This document shows positions 15,395 through 26,850 of a stretch of DNA of 64,000 nt, piece after piece. Numbering within the stretch: the first letter of the stretch is position 1; each line of letters opens with the position of its first letter. Below the pieces are notes generated by a model, which was given only the letters and a program-made list of their open reading frames with translations, was not told the origin of the DNA and did no database searches. Origin of the DNA: Methylobacterium sp. Leaf123. GTDB taxonomy: Bacteria > Pseudomonadota > Alphaproteobacteria > Rhizobiales > Beijerinckiaceae. The stretch lies in the NCBI RefSeq assembly GCF_001423405.1, contig NZ_LMNS01000001.1, forward strand, positions 501,384 to 565,383, read 5' to 3'. Made by a program: the position numbers and the translations under genes.

Positions 15395-15566
15395 TGACGG
15401 CAGGTCTCCTGGCTCGCGGGTCGTCGCCCTCCATCGTCTTCCCAGGCGAGGCATGCCCAGTGACGTGGTGATGGGGGGCTCTCCGCTCACAGTTGCGGGG
15501 GCAGCCGCGGGATCGAGCCCGAAAGCCCTCCACCGCGTTCCCTTTTGATCCCTTGCGGGAACCGTC
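15395..15566 (-). promoter_or_regulatory. Cobalamin (AdoCbl-type) riboswitch
   Basis: Read on the minus strand: a P1/P2-like start with GGTTCCCGCAAGGGA and GGGAACGCGGTGG, then the conserved core GCTGCCCCCGCAACTGTGA at about 15512-15494, CACTGGGCATGC and GGGAAGACGATGGAGGGCGA, closing with GAGCCAGGAGACCTGCCG at about 15415-15398. This is the B12-element consensus. It lies about 135 nt upstream of the TonB-dependent receptor start in the same direction, so corrinoid should repress the receptor. Confidence 0.9.
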
Positions 15567-15680
15567 AACGGCCAAGCTATGGCCAAGGCGGCGCTGCGGT
15601 CAATGCGCTTAGGACGCTCGTGTGAGCGGCGATCCACAATCGCGGACCAGAGCGCGGGCAAAGCCGAACGGTGGCCAAAA

Positions 15681-15775
15681 CAAAAAAAGGCCGCCCCGAA
15701 GGACGGCCCGAAGTCTAGGGAGGAAACGCCCAAGAAGGGCTGCAGGACCGCGACGCCATCGCGATCCGGCATGGC
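15681..15775 (-). ncRNA. Candidate sRNA with anti-Shine-Dalgarno segment
   Basis: On the minus strand three hairpins line up: 15767-15745 (GGATCGCGA pairing TCGCGGTCC), 15740-15728 (GCCC-UUCUU-GGGC) and a Rho-independent terminator at 15709-15689 (GGCCGUCC/GGGCGGCC) followed by a run of seven T. Between the last two lies unpaired UUUCCUCCCU (15726-15717), complementary to ribosome-binding sites. No minus-strand protein gene ends here. The layout resembles alphaproteobacterial anti-SD sRNAs (CcsR/cuckoo, alpha-r14 type). The 5' end is estimated. Confidence 0.55.
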
Positions 15776-15934
15776 CATGATTTCTCACGTTGCACTGCAC
15801 AAAGCAATTGCCGGCGCGTCGGATCGGGCATGCATTTATCGCATATGTTAGTTCCCGATCTCATCCGCTCCGGCGGAGCCATTCGGCCGGCCAGGGGTTT
15901 CGGTCCTCCGGATGCTTCCTCATGGATGCCAGAT

Positions 15935-16066
15935 ATGCCCCGTTGGATGTTCGCTTTCCCCGTCGTGCTGATGATCCTGGCAGGGCTCGTCGTCTTCGCC
16001 TTCACGCGCACCGGCCCGACCGACAACCAGAACACTCACGCTCCGGCGACCGGCCAGACCCGCTGA
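15935..16066 (+). CDS. Small single-pass membrane protein
   Basis: A 43-residue frame from ATG 15935: a hydrophobic segment at residues ~4-22 (MFAFPVVLMILAGLVVFAF) followed by a polar Thr/Asn-rich tail. No clear ribosome site, and other in-frame ATGs exist upstream (15830, 15926). Small tail-exposed membrane proteins of this kind are common in the group; support is composition only. Confidence 0.4.
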   Translation: MPRWMFAFPVVLMILAGLVVFAFTRTGPTDNQNTHAPATGQTR

Positions 16067-16156
16067 CGCTGATTTCCCGAACGTGCCGGCCCCAAGGCCA
16101 TTCCGGCCCGCAAATTGCGAAGTTTGCGCGGTTAGACTCGTTCGGTGGGGTCCTCC

Positions 16157-16576
16157 ATGCGGATCGGATGCGTTTTCACCTTGAGCGGCCTTTTGCTTTC
16201 AACCGGGGCTCACGCACTCGACGCGCATGCGGACGCGGCGGTCTTCGCGGCGACGGCCCGGCATCATGTCGGTGAGCGCGTCACGCTCGATCACTGTCAC
16301 CTCGTCTATGCCAGGGATGACGAGATCACCTGCATCGGCCTGATGCCGGAGGATGCGACGGGCAATGTCCGCTTGGCCGGCAAGCTTCTGATCCGGGTCG
16401 CGACCGCGGAGACGCAGGGCCGCAGCCGTGCCCTCGCGCTGTGTGCCGGTGGCGCGCTCGATGAAGCCTGCGAAGTGAGCGTGGCGGGCGAAGTGTTCGA
16501 TGCCTCGCGTTCGTTCGGGCTCGACGAGGCCCGTCTGATGGGTTTGCGCGAAGCGACGATCTGCTGGCCGGACTGA
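16157..16576 (+). CDS. Small exported protein of unknown function
   Basis: A 139-residue protein from ATG 16157 (alternative ATG 16145), with GGTGGGG upstream. A signal peptide runs to about ALA/DAHA near residue 20. The mature domain has four Cys (DHCHLVY, ITCIGLM, LALCAGG, DEACEVS) probably forming two disulfides. A DUF-type OB-like periplasmic domain is possible; the family is not recognised. Confidence 0.65.
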   Translation: MRIGCVFTLSGLLLSTGAHALDAHADAAVFAATARHHVGERVTLDHCHLVYARDDEITCIGLMPEDATGNVRLAGKLLIRVATAETQGRSRALALCAGGALDEACEVSVAGEVFDASRSFGLDEARLMGLREATICWPD

Positions 16577-16695
16577 GTCCGGTGGAGCGCTGTCGCGCTG
16601 GAACGTGCGAGAGCTGATGCGAGGTCGATTTCCTGCGGTGGACCGGCGTGAACCCTCGGGGGTCTAGTGCGTTCGAACCCCAAGGGAGTTTGCCG

Positions 16696-16959
16696 ATGAT
16701 CACTCGTCTGTCGTTCGCTGCGGTTCTGGTCGCGGCCCTCGCCACATCCGCTGCCGCCGAAGGGCCGGCGCAGACCGGCACCGGAGGTGGTCCGACGTCG
16801 ACCATCTACGCGCCGAACACCTCCGCTGTCGGCCAGACCATGCCGCCCGCCGGGGCGGGTGGTGCACCGCGCGGCGCGGGCAATCCCGACCGCGAGACCG
16901 CCATGGAGAAAAAGGACGACAAGATCGACACAGGCATCTGCATCGGCTGCGACAAGTAA
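16696..16959 (+). CDS. Small exported protein with C-terminal CxxC
   Basis: An 87-residue protein from ATG 16696 with GGGAG upstream. The signal peptide ends at ATSAAAEG; the mature chain is Gly/Pro/Thr-rich and ends in GICIGCDK, a CxxC motif that could bind metal or form a disulfide. The family is unknown. Confidence 0.6.
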   Translation: MITRLSFAAVLVAALATSAAAEGPAQTGTGGGPTSTIYAPNTSAVGQTMPPAGAGGAPRGAGNPDRETAMEKKDDKIDTGICIGCDK

Positions 16960-17073
16960 GCGTCTCGCCCGAAGCTGCCGCCGCGCTGCCGGGACCGGAC
17001 GGCGGGCGAGCATCTTGTGGAGCGCCTCACATCCGACGAACTGAGGCGCAGCCTTGATAGAGCCGCGCCCGGT

Positions 17074-17748
17074 TCATTCCGACCAGCGCAGCGCCGCGGC
17101 GGCGGCCAGGGTGCCCACCACCGCCGCGATCAGGCTCAAGGCGGCGAGCACCGTCAACGGGGTCGTGAACGGCACCGTGCCGCCGAGCGCAGCCTCGGCC
17201 GCCGAGACCCCGAAGATCAGGGTCGGGACCATCAGCGGCAGCACGATGATGGCCAGGATCAGGCCGCCCCGGCGGATGGTGGCGGTCAGCGCTGCGCCGA
17301 CCGCGCCGATGAAGGCCAAAGCCGGCGTGCCCAGGGCCAGCGTCAGGGCTGTGGCGCCCATGGCCTTCGGGGAGAGGGCCACCAGCAGGCCGAACAGCGG
17401 CGAGGCCAGCGCCAGGGGCAGGCCGGTGGTGAGCCAGGAGGCCAGAACCTTGGCCAGCACCACTAGCTCCAGCGGCACGGCAGCGCCGGTCATCAGGTCG
17501 AGGGAGCCGTCCTCCTCATCCGACTGAAACAGCCGGTCGAGACCGATCAGGGTGGCGAGCACCGCTGAGAGCCACAGGATCGCGGGGCCGATCCGCGACA
17601 GCAGGTTCATGTCGGGCCCCAGCGCGAAGGGCACCAGCACCACGATCATCAGGAAGAAGACGAGCGAGAGCGCGCCCGAGCCGCCGACCCGGGCAGCCAG
17701 CTTCAGATCACGGGCGAGGAGCGCGGAGAAGGCCCGGATCACAGCCAA
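17074..17748 (-). CDS. ccmB: Heme exporter protein CcmB
   Basis: A 224-residue polytopic membrane protein with six predicted helices and the family-typical sequence LFQSDEEDGSLDLMTGAAVPLELVVLAK after the second helix. CcmB is the permease of the CcmAB transporter, which with CcmCDE delivers or releases heme during cytochrome c maturation. It overlaps ccmA by about 10 nt (ATG 17748; GTG 17742 would give a 4-nt overlap). Confidence 0.93.
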   Translation of the reverse strand: MAVIRAFSALLARDLKLAARVGGSGALSLVFFLMIVVLVPFALGPDMNLLSRIGPAILWLSAVLATLIGLDRLFQSDEEDGSLDLMTGAAVPLELVVLAKVLASWLTTGLPLALASPLFGLLVALSPKAMGATALTLALGTPALAFIGAVGAALTATIRRGGLILAIIVLPLMVPTLIFGVSAAEAALGGTVPFTTPLTVLAALSLIAAVVGTLAAAAALRWSE

Positions 17749-18386
17749 TCCTCCGCCTCGGACGCGGCTTCAGGGGTGGCTTCGGGCACTGCCGCTCCGA
17801 TGCGCAGCTCTCGGGCATCCTCAAGGCCGAGGGTTTGGTGCGTTGCAGCAACTACGAGTCCGCCTTCGGCCCGGTGGCGTCCCATGAGCTCGGCGAGAAC
17901 CCCCTGCGAGGCGAGATCCAGCGCGGCGGTCGGTTCGTCGAGGAGCCAGAGCGGGCGGCGGCAGACCAGCAGGCGCGCCAGCGCCACCCGGCGCCGCTGA
18001 CCCGCCGACAGGTAGCCGACTGGCAACCGCGCGACATGCGGCAGGCCCATGGCCTCCAGAGCCGCCTTTGGGGAGGCAGCGGGATTGCCGAGGAGATCGC
18101 GGGCGAATTCGAGATTCTCGGCGGCCGTCAGCGACGATTTCAAACCGTCCCGGTGCCCGACCACGTGCAGACATTCCGGAAGATTCGCCTCGCCGATGCC
18201 CTCGGCGCGGATGGTGCCGGCATCGGGCTTGAGGCGGCCGGACAGCATCGTGAGCAGGCTCGATTTGCCCGCGCCGTTACGGCCGGTGACCATCAAGCCT
18301 TCGCCGGGTCCGAGCGAGAAGGAAAGGCCGGAAAAGATACGGCGTCCGGAGCGGCGACAGGCCAGGTTCTCGACGATCAACCGCAC
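17739..18386 (-). CDS. ccmA: Heme exporter ATP-binding protein CcmA
   Basis: A 215-residue ABC ATPase: Walker A GRNGAGKSS at ~35-43, signature LSAGQRRRVALARL at ~125, Walker B LWLLDEPTAALD at ~146, and switch ATH near 180. In the CcmAB complex it drives release of holo-CcmE during cytochrome c biogenesis, which Methylobacterium needs for its methanol dehydrogenase cytochromes. ccmC and the later ccm genes are not adjacent here. Confidence 0.93.
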   Translation of the reverse strand: MRLIVENLACRRSGRRIFSGLSFSLGPGEGLMVTGRNGAGKSSLLTMLSGRLKPDAGTIRAEGIGEANLPECLHVVGHRDGLKSSLTAAENLEFARDLLGNPAASPKAALEAMGLPHVARLPVGYLSAGQRRRVALARLLVCRRPLWLLDEPTAALDLASQGVLAELMGRHRAEGGLVVAATHQTLGLEDARELRIGAAVPEATPEAASEAEDWL

Positions 18387-19106
18387 GGATCGGCCTTCGA
18401 TGAGGGGGAGGTCCGCACGCTTCGTCTCGGTCCTGGCTGTGGGATGTCCTCACGTTGCGCGAGGGGGAAACCGGGACATCCCGCGGGGGAGAGGCCGGTC
18501 TCGTACGGCCTATAGCGGATCGTTCGACGGCGCGCGAACCGCTCGGGCCACCGACGCATTGATTCGGTGATGCCGAAGGGCGGTTTCGCAGGATGGCCGA
18601 CCATGGATGCCGAGACGGCCCCGCGGGCTCCACCTCACTCGTCCGAAGAGGCTTTGGCCCGCGATCCCGCCGCCATCGCCGGGCGCGTGCAAGTGGAGGC
18701 GCGGCTCGCACGCCTGACCCCGGACCAACGCACAGCTTTTTGGGACGCCGTGCACCACTGCTATGCCTTGAGAGGCGGACGGGCGCCGGACCCATCGATC
18801 GGGCGGGGCGAGATATCAGTCGCGCGCCTGTGTCATCGGGCCAGTAGCGGCCAATTTCGAAACGTTCTATAGACCGGCTCAGGCTGCGCCGCGCGATCAT
18901 TCCAGGGCGTCCAAATCGCCCCTCGCGCACCATCCTGAGTGTCATTTGCGGGCCTCCCGGCCGCCGGGAGTTCTCCGATGGCACTCGCTACCCGGGCACC
19001 CCCGGGGCGGCGCGCGCTCCTTGGAGCGCCTCCGGCCGAACACCTCTCGTGGCGCAGGTTATGCCTGCTCCGTGTTCGCTAACGCCAGCTCAGGACCCGA
19101 CTCGCC
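18387..19106. other. Long spacer between ccmA and acnA
   Basis: Divergent spacer of 720 bases holding the ccmA and acnA promoters. One plus-strand frame (18603-18872) is listed separately. From 18873 to 19106 I see only GC-rich inverted repeats (for example CCCGGCCGCCGGG near 18957) and no gene; no clear sigma70 pair could be picked. Confidence 0.4.
18603..18872 (+). CDS. Possible small hypothetical protein
   Basis: An 89-residue frame from ATG 18603 (ATG 18567 also in frame). The helical stretch QVEARLARLTPDQRTAFWDAVHHCYALRGG looks protein-like, but there is no clear ribosome site and no family I recognise; the tail codons are less typical of the genome. It may be spurious. Confidence 0.35.
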   Translation: MDAETAPRAPPHSSEEALARDPAAIAGRVQVEARLARLTPDQRTAFWDAVHHCYALRGGRAPDPSIGRGEISVARLCHRASSGQFRNVL

Positions 19107-21806
<2,700 letters not shown>

Positions 21807-21833
21807 GCGCTTCCATCCGTTCGCGCTGCCTGA

Positions 21834-21862
21834 AAGCCTCTCCCGCAAGGGAGGGGCTTTTT
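21834..21862 (+). terminator. Rho-independent terminator of acnA
   Basis: AAGCCTCTCCC, loop GCAA, GGGAGGGGCTT, then a run of T. Located 28 bp after the acnA stop. Confidence 0.85.
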
Positions 21863-22082
21863 CGTTGAGCGAGCGGTTCCGTCCACCGTATCGGTCGTCA
21901 TTCTGCGCCGCTCTTCCGTGGCCGGATCAGAAGCGGTGCGATGGCCGTACCGAAGCAAACGAGACGAAGAGGGGGGGAAGGCGTCCGTCCTGGCTCGACG
22001 CTTCATCGGAGCATCGGCTATTCCCCCGCTTCGAACGCTCGCCCGAAAAACTTCGGCGGGCAAAGGTTGGGAAGCGGCGGAC

Positions 22083-22382
22083 ATGATCCTCGAAATTGCG
22101 CAGATCGACGTGAAGCCTGGCGCGGAAACCGAATTCGAGGCCGGCATCGCCCGGGCCGCCGAGATCTTTCGGGCCGCTGCCGGGTGCCGCAGCTTCGCGG
22201 TGCGCCGCTCCATCGAGAAGCCGCAGCGCTACCGCCTGCTGATCGAGTGGGATACGCTGGAGGCGCACACCAAGGACTTCACCGGCTCGCAGGCCTGGAA
22301 GGATTACCGGGCGATGGTCTCTCCCTATTTCGAGGCGCCGCCCCAGGTGGAGCACACCGAACTGACGCTTCAGGCATTCTGA
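22083..22382 (+). CDS. Antibiotic biosynthesis monooxygenase (ABM) domain protein
   Basis: A 99-residue single-domain protein from ATG 22083. It has the ABM/dimeric alpha-beta barrel layout (ILEIAQIDVKPGAETEFEAGIARAAEIF, then VRRSIEKPQRYRLLIEWDTLEAHTKDFTGS). Members range from small oxygenases to heme or quinone-binding proteins; the substrate is not inferable. Single gene between acnA and the isomerase. Confidence 0.75.
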   Translation: MILEIAQIDVKPGAETEFEAGIARAAEIFRAAAGCRSFAVRRSIEKPQRYRLLIEWDTLEAHTKDFTGSQAWKDYRAMVSPYFEAPPQVEHTELTLQAF

Positions 22383-22506
22383 CTGTTTCGCACAGAACGC
22401 CCGCCGCAATGTGAGGCCTACGGCGAAACGGTCGCAGGCCGGGAGTTCTGTGCGGCATTCTAAAACGGCCACCCAAGGCCGGACGACATAGGGGAGAGAC
22501 GGCCTC

Positions 22507-23154
22507 ATGAAGATGTACGGCAATTGGCGCTCGGCCGCGGCGTTCCGCGTGCGCATGGCCCTCAACCTCAAGGGCATCGCCTACGAGGAAGTCTTCCTCG
22601 ACCTCGACGCCGGCGACCAGCACAAGCCCGACTTCCTCGCGATCAATCCGCAGGGCGCGGTGCCGGCTGTGTTCGATGGGGACGGCCCGCCGCTGACGCA
22701 GTCGCTCGCGATCCTCGACTATCTGGAAGAGACCCGGCCCGGCGTGCCGCTGCTTCCCGAGGAGCCGCGGGCGCGGGCCCGTGCTCGCTCGCTGGCGCAG
22801 GTCGTCGCCTGCGACACCCATCCCCTCTACGTGCCACGGGTGCGCACCTTCCTGATGGAGAATTACGGCCTGCCGCGGGAGCGGATGCTCGAGTTTCTGC
22901 GCAACGCCTTCACCACCGGTTTGAAGACGCTGGAGACCCGGCTCTCGACCGAGGCGGGCACCGGCCGCTTCTGCCAGGGCGACGCGGTGAGCCATGCCGA
23001 CCTGTGCCTCATCAGCCTGTGGGTCGGCACCGGCATCTTCGGGATCGACACCGCCGCCTATCCCACGGTCAAACGCATCGCCGACGAACTTCTCGCCCTC
23101 GACGCCGTCGCCTGCGCCCATCCGCTCCGCCAGCCCGGCGCTCCCGCAGCGTAA
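22507..23154 (+). CDS. maiA: Maleylacetoacetate isomerase (zeta-class GST)
   Basis: A 215-residue glutathione-S-transferase-fold protein. The N-terminal thioredoxin-like domain (YGNWRSAAAFRVRMALNLKGI; NPQGAVPAVFDGD; LTQSLAILDYLEE) and the C-terminal helical domain (FCQGDAVSHADLCLI) match zeta GSTs, which isomerise maleylacetoacetate or maleylpyruvate using glutathione. The usual SSCS start reads RSAAAF, so the catalytic Ser/Cys region is partly altered. GGGGAGAG lies before ATG 22507. No tyrosine-degradation genes are adjacent. Confidence 0.8.
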   Translation: MKMYGNWRSAAAFRVRMALNLKGIAYEEVFLDLDAGDQHKPDFLAINPQGAVPAVFDGDGPPLTQSLAILDYLEETRPGVPLLPEEPRARARARSLAQVVACDTHPLYVPRVRTFLMENYGLPRERMLEFLRNAFTTGLKTLETRLSTEAGTGRFCQGDAVSHADLCLISLWVGTGIFGIDTAAYPTVKRIADELLALDAVACAHPLRQPGAPAA

Positions 23155-23312
23155 GCAAAATTTTTTTTACGAAACGGACCGGTCAGTAATGCTGGATTTG
23201 CGTTCCAGACACGCTGCGAACGTGTGGGTGCTTTCACGGTTAGCGATGTAAGATCATTCCAAACTGAAAGGCTGCCGGAGCGAGGCGGCCGGCGACGGGA
23301 GTGGGGGCGAGG

Positions 23313-24644
23313 ATGGTTCCGAGCGAATCGGTCACGGATCAGCACAAGATCGTCGTGGTGGGGGGAGGGGCCGCCGGGCTGGAACTGGTAACCAAGCTCG
23401 GCAACAAATACGGCAAACGCGGCACGGCACACGTCACCCTGGTGGACCGGGCGCGCACCCATATCTGGAAGCCGCTGCTGCACGAGGTCGCCGCTGGCTC
23501 GCTCGATGTGGGCCACCACGCGATCGATTACCTGCACCACGCCCACGCCAACCACTTCCGCTACCGCATCGGTGAGATGACCGGGCTCGACCGCGAGAAG
23601 CGGGTGATCCATCTCGCCGCCAGCCGCGACAGTGAGGGGCGCGAGGTCACGCCCGTGCGCACCATCCCCTACGACACGCTGATCATGGCGGTGGGCTCCA
23701 CCACCAACGATTTCGGCACGCCGGGGGTGGCCGAGTACGCCATCGCGCTGGACACCAAGGAGCAGGCGCTTCGCTTCCATCAGCGCCTCGTCAACGGCAT
23801 GCTGCGTGCCCACACCCAGGAGGGTCCGGTGCGTCCCGGCCAGCTCCATGTGGCGGTGATCGGCGCGGGCGCGACCGGTACCGAGCTGGCGGCGGAGCTG
23901 CACCGCACCACCCGCGAGGTCGCGCGCACCGGCCTCGACCGGATCGATCCGGCCAAGGATCTGAAGATCACCCTGATCGAGGCGGCCGACCGCATCCTGC
24001 CGGCCGTGCCGCAGCGGCTGGCGGTTGAGGTGATGGAGCAGCTTGCCAAGATCGGCGTCGAGGTGCGGGTGCAGGCCCGCGTTACCGAGGTGCGGGCCGA
24101 CGGCGTCCAGCTCGCCGATGGCGGCTTCATCCCCTCCGAACTCGTGGTCTGGGCCGCGGGTGTGAAGGGGCCGGCCTTCCTCAAGGATCTCGGCGGGCTG
24201 GAAAGCACCCGCAACAACCAGCTCGTCGTCACGGCGACGCTGCAGACCTCCCGCGATCCGGACATCTTCGCCATGGGCGATTGTGCCTACCTCGTCGAGG
24301 AAGGCTCCCAGACGCCGATCCCGCCCCGCGCTCAGGCAGCTCACCAGCAGGCCTCGCACCTCTACGGGCAGATGGCCAACCGTCTCGCGGGCCGGCCGCT
24401 GAAGCCGTTCAAATATCGCGATTTCGGCTCGCTGGTTTCGCTGGGCGAGTACACCGCCGTCGGCAACCTGATGGGCTTCATCCAGGGGAAGAACATGTTC
24501 ATTGCCGGGCTGTTCGCCCGGCTGATGTACCGTTCGCTCTACAAGATGCACGAGACGGCGGTGAACGGCTGGTGGAAGACGAGCCTCGATGCCCTGGCCC
24601 GGGCGCTCACCCGGCGCACCGAGCCGCGGGTGAAGCTGCACTGA
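23313..24644 (+). CDS. ndh: Type II NADH dehydrogenase (NAD(P)/FAD oxidoreductase)
   Basis: A 443-residue flavoprotein from ATG 23313 (GTG 23301 possible). FAD site VVVGGGAAGLELVTKL near the N-terminus, second Rossmann motif VAVIGAGATGTELAAEL at ~185, and FAMGDCAYL at ~320. The C-terminal amphipathic region (FIAGLFARLMYRSLYKMH) anchors the enzyme peripherally to the inner membrane. NDH-2 passes electrons from NADH to quinone without pumping protons. Confidence 0.88.
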   Translation: MVPSESVTDQHKIVVVGGGAAGLELVTKLGNKYGKRGTAHVTLVDRARTHIWKPLLHEVAAGSLDVGHHAIDYLHHAHANHFRYRIGEMTGLDREKRVIHLAASRDSEGREVTPVRTIPYDTLIMAVGSTTNDFGTPGVAEYAIALDTKEQALRFHQRLVNGMLRAHTQEGPVRPGQLHVAVIGAGATGTELAAELHRTTREVARTGLDRIDPAKDLKITLIEAADRILPAVPQRLAVEVMEQLAKIGVEVRVQARVTEVRADGVQLADGGFIPSELVVWAAGVKGPAFLKDLGGLESTRNNQLVVTATLQTSRDPDIFAMGDCAYLVEEGSQTPIPPRAQAAHQQASHLYGQMANRLAGRPLKPFKYRDFGSLVSLGEYTAVGNLMGFIQGKNMFIAGLFARLMYRSLYKMHETAVNGWWKTSLDALARALTRRTEPRVKLH

Positions 24645-24729
24645 TGACGCCCGAGACTTGATCCGGCGGGCGGGCGCGACATGTTCCTGATCCGCCGGCT
24701 CAAGGAAGAAGCCGGCGGAAGGAGACGCC

Positions 24730-25056
24730 ATGATCCTCGTCAGCGTGATGTATCCGAGCGGTGCCGGCACCCGCTTCGACATGGACTATTATCTGAAGAA
24801 GCACATGCCGCTGGTCAGCCAACGCTGGACCGGCAAGGGTCTGCATGACTACACGGTCGTGACGGGCACCGGCACGCCGGATGGTGGCACGCCACCCTAT
24901 CAGGTCGTGGCGCTGCTGCGCTTCGAATCCGCCGACGCGTTCAAGTCCGCGGCCGCTGCGGATGGGCCGGAGATCTTCGGGGATATTCCGAACTTCACCG
25001 ACACGCAGCCGATGGTGCAGCTCAGCGAATTTGCGGCGTCTGAAGTGAGAGGGTGA
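24730..25056 (+). CDS. EthD family protein
   Basis: A 108-residue dimeric alpha-beta barrel protein: MILVSVMYPSGAGTRFDMDYYLKKHMPLVSQRW is the EthD signature, with DIPNFTDTQPMVQLSE at the end. EthD-like proteins accompany oxidative degradation steps but their chemistry is mostly unknown. AAGGAG upstream of ATG 24730. Its end touches the next gene. Confidence 0.8.
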   Translation: MILVSVMYPSGAGTRFDMDYYLKKHMPLVSQRWTGKGLHDYTVVTGTGTPDGGTPPYQVVALLRFESADAFKSAAAADGPEIFGDIPNFTDTQPMVQLSEFAASEVRG

Positions 25057-25367
25057 TGATCGACATCATCAAGCAGATCCAGGCCTCCAATCCGGGGCTT
25101 GGCACGACGATCATCGTGCTGCGGGCCGATTCGCGGGCGCTGGCCGATCCGGCGACGCTGACGCCCGAGGCGAAGGCGTGGATCGATGCGAACGCCCCCG
25201 ACGCGCGCCTGTCGCAGGAAACGGTGCTTCTCGCGCCCTATCCTGGTGGCATGCCGACGGAGCGCAGGGTCACGGTGCTTGCCTTCTCCGATGCGCGTCA
25301 CCTCGCGGCCTTCGCCACGGCCTGGACCGGCGATCCCACGCTCGATGACGACGAGGAGGCCGCCTGA
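25056..25367 (+). CDS. Hypothetical protein coupled to EthD gene
   Basis: A 103-residue soluble protein from ATG 25056 (GTG 25053 possible). It ends in an acidic DDDEEAA tail and has a regular alpha/beta pattern (TTIIVLRADSRALADPATL; RVTVLAFSDARHLAAFATAW) with no recognised family. Overlap with the EthD-type stop suggests co-translation. Confidence 0.6.
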   Translation: MIDIIKQIQASNPGLGTTIIVLRADSRALADPATLTPEAKAWIDANAPDARLSQETVLLAPYPGGMPTERRVTVLAFSDARHLAAFATAWTGDPTLDDDEEAA

Positions 25368-25434
25368 TCGCGGCCGGGCCGCGCCCGCCCGAGAGGCAGG
25401 GGCGGCCCGTTTCAAAGTGAGAGCGGCCCGGCGC

Positions 25435-26817
25435 TCAGGCCGCCTCGATGATCCGGGCGGCGGCCGTGACCATGTCTTTCATCGCCGCGTTCGCGGCCTG
25501 ATAGGCCGGGGTGCCGACATCCCAATTGTTTTGGGCGAGAGCCTTCACCATCCGCTCGGCTTCGGTGTGGGCGGTCGCCTCGGCCTTCAGGAAGGCCTCC
25601 GCCGCGTGCCGGCGGGTCGGGTCGGCGGTCAGGCCTTCCACCGCCTGCCGCGCGGCCCGGCCCCGCAGGATCGCCGCCGCCGGATCGGCGGGCGCCGCGC
25701 CGAGCAGGATCGTCGCGAGCCCCCGCTTCCACAGGCCGAGATCTGCCGGCAGACGCACCAACTCGTAGAGGTCGAGCCCGCTCGAATCGGCCAGCGCCGT
25801 CTGCGCCAGGGTCTCGGCCTTCACGAGGCGCTTGGTAATCGCATCGATCTCGGTGCGGGTCTTGGCCGCCTTGGCGGCGATGCTCTGGACGCTGCTCGAA
25901 ATTTCCGCCGTCGCGCTGCTCTGCTGCGTGATGGCGGCGGCAAGCGCCGCGGTCATCTCGCTCGTGCGGGCGATCCGTTCGGCCGCACTCTCGACGCGGG
26001 TGCCGAGGCTCTCGACCACGCTGCTGCCGGTCGAGACGGCGCCGCGGCTCTCCTCGACGGCACGGGCGATCTGGCTCATCTCGCCCTGAAGCGTGTTGAG
26101 CCACGTCCGGATCTGCTCGGTCGAGCGCGCGGTCTGGCCGGAGAGCGATTTCACCTCGGCTGCCACCACCGAGAAGCCGCGACCGGCCTCGCCTGCGCGC
26201 GCCGCCTCAATGGTGGCGTTGAGCGCGAGCAGATTGGTCTGGCTCGAGATCGTGGCGATGGTGCCCGCCATCGTGCCGATCTGGGCGATGGCGTTCTGGA
26301 GAAGCTGAAGGCGCTCGTCGATCTGGTGGGTGCGGTCGCGGATCGCGTCCATGGCCGAGCGGGCGTTGCCGACGTCGGACATGCAGGCCGCCATCGCTTG
26401 GCGGGCCTCGGCGGCGCTGGATCCGGCCCCCTCGGAGGTCTCGGCGACCTCGGCAATGGAAGCGCCCATCTCTTCGATCGCGCTCGCGATGGTCTGCGTC
26501 GATTGCGCGACCTCGCCCACGTCGTAGGTCGTCCAGCCGATATTGATCGCGCCTTCCGAGGCCTGCCTGGCCACGGCAGCGAGGCTGGCCCGTTCGGCGC
26601 GCAGATCGCTGCGCCGCACCCGCTCGAGATCGCTCAGGGCGGCATCCACAGCATTCCCCGGCACGGCGGCTTCGTCGAGGCCGGTACGATGGGTCAGGCG
26701 CTGAATGGCTGCGATCAGACGCGCCTCGTCGGACGGGCCGGCGGCCGGGATGTCGGACGAAACCGATGCGGACGATGCGGACGATGCGGCGGTACGACCG
26801 AGCTTGAGAGACAGCAT
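25435..26817 (-). CDS. Soluble methyl-accepting chemotaxis-type receptor
   Basis: A 460-residue protein from ATG 26817 (GTG 26850 possible). Long coiled-coil signalling region with the hairpin tip [30 protein letters not shown] at ~215-245, the hallmark of MCPs. There is no transmembrane segment, so it is cytoplasmic. The C-terminal ~110 residues are a helical domain ([37 protein letters not shown]) that may sense a ligand or bind a partner; I do not recognise it. No che genes are adjacent. Confidence 0.85.
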   Translation of the reverse strand: MLSLKLGRTAASSASSASVSSDIPAAGPSDEARLIAAIQRLTHRTGLDEAAVPGNAVDAALSDLERVRRSDLRAERASLAAVARQASEGAINIGWTTYDVGEVAQSTQTIASAIEEMGASIAEVAETSEGAGSSAAEARQAMAACMSDVGNARSAMDAIRDRTHQIDERLQLLQNAIAQIGTMAGTIATISSQTNLLALNATIEAARAGEAGRGFSVVAAEVKSLSGQTARSTEQIRTWLNTLQGEMSQIARAVEESRGAVSTGSSVVESLGTRVESAAERIARTSEMTAALAAAITQQSSATAEISSSVQSIAAKAAKTRTEIDAITKRLVKAETLAQTALADSSGLDLYELVRLPADLGLWKRGLATILLGAAPADPAAAILRGRAARQAVEGLTADPTRRHAAEAFLKAEATAHTEAERMVKALAQNNWDVGTPAYQAANAAMKDMVTAAARIIEAA

Positions 26818-26850
26818 TGCGTCAGAGCCCCCGATTACTTCTTTTTTCAC

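Noticed and set aside
15296-15778. 160-codon minus-strand frame
   Set aside because: It covers the cobalamin riboswitch and candidate sRNA; the residues are shadows of structured RNA.
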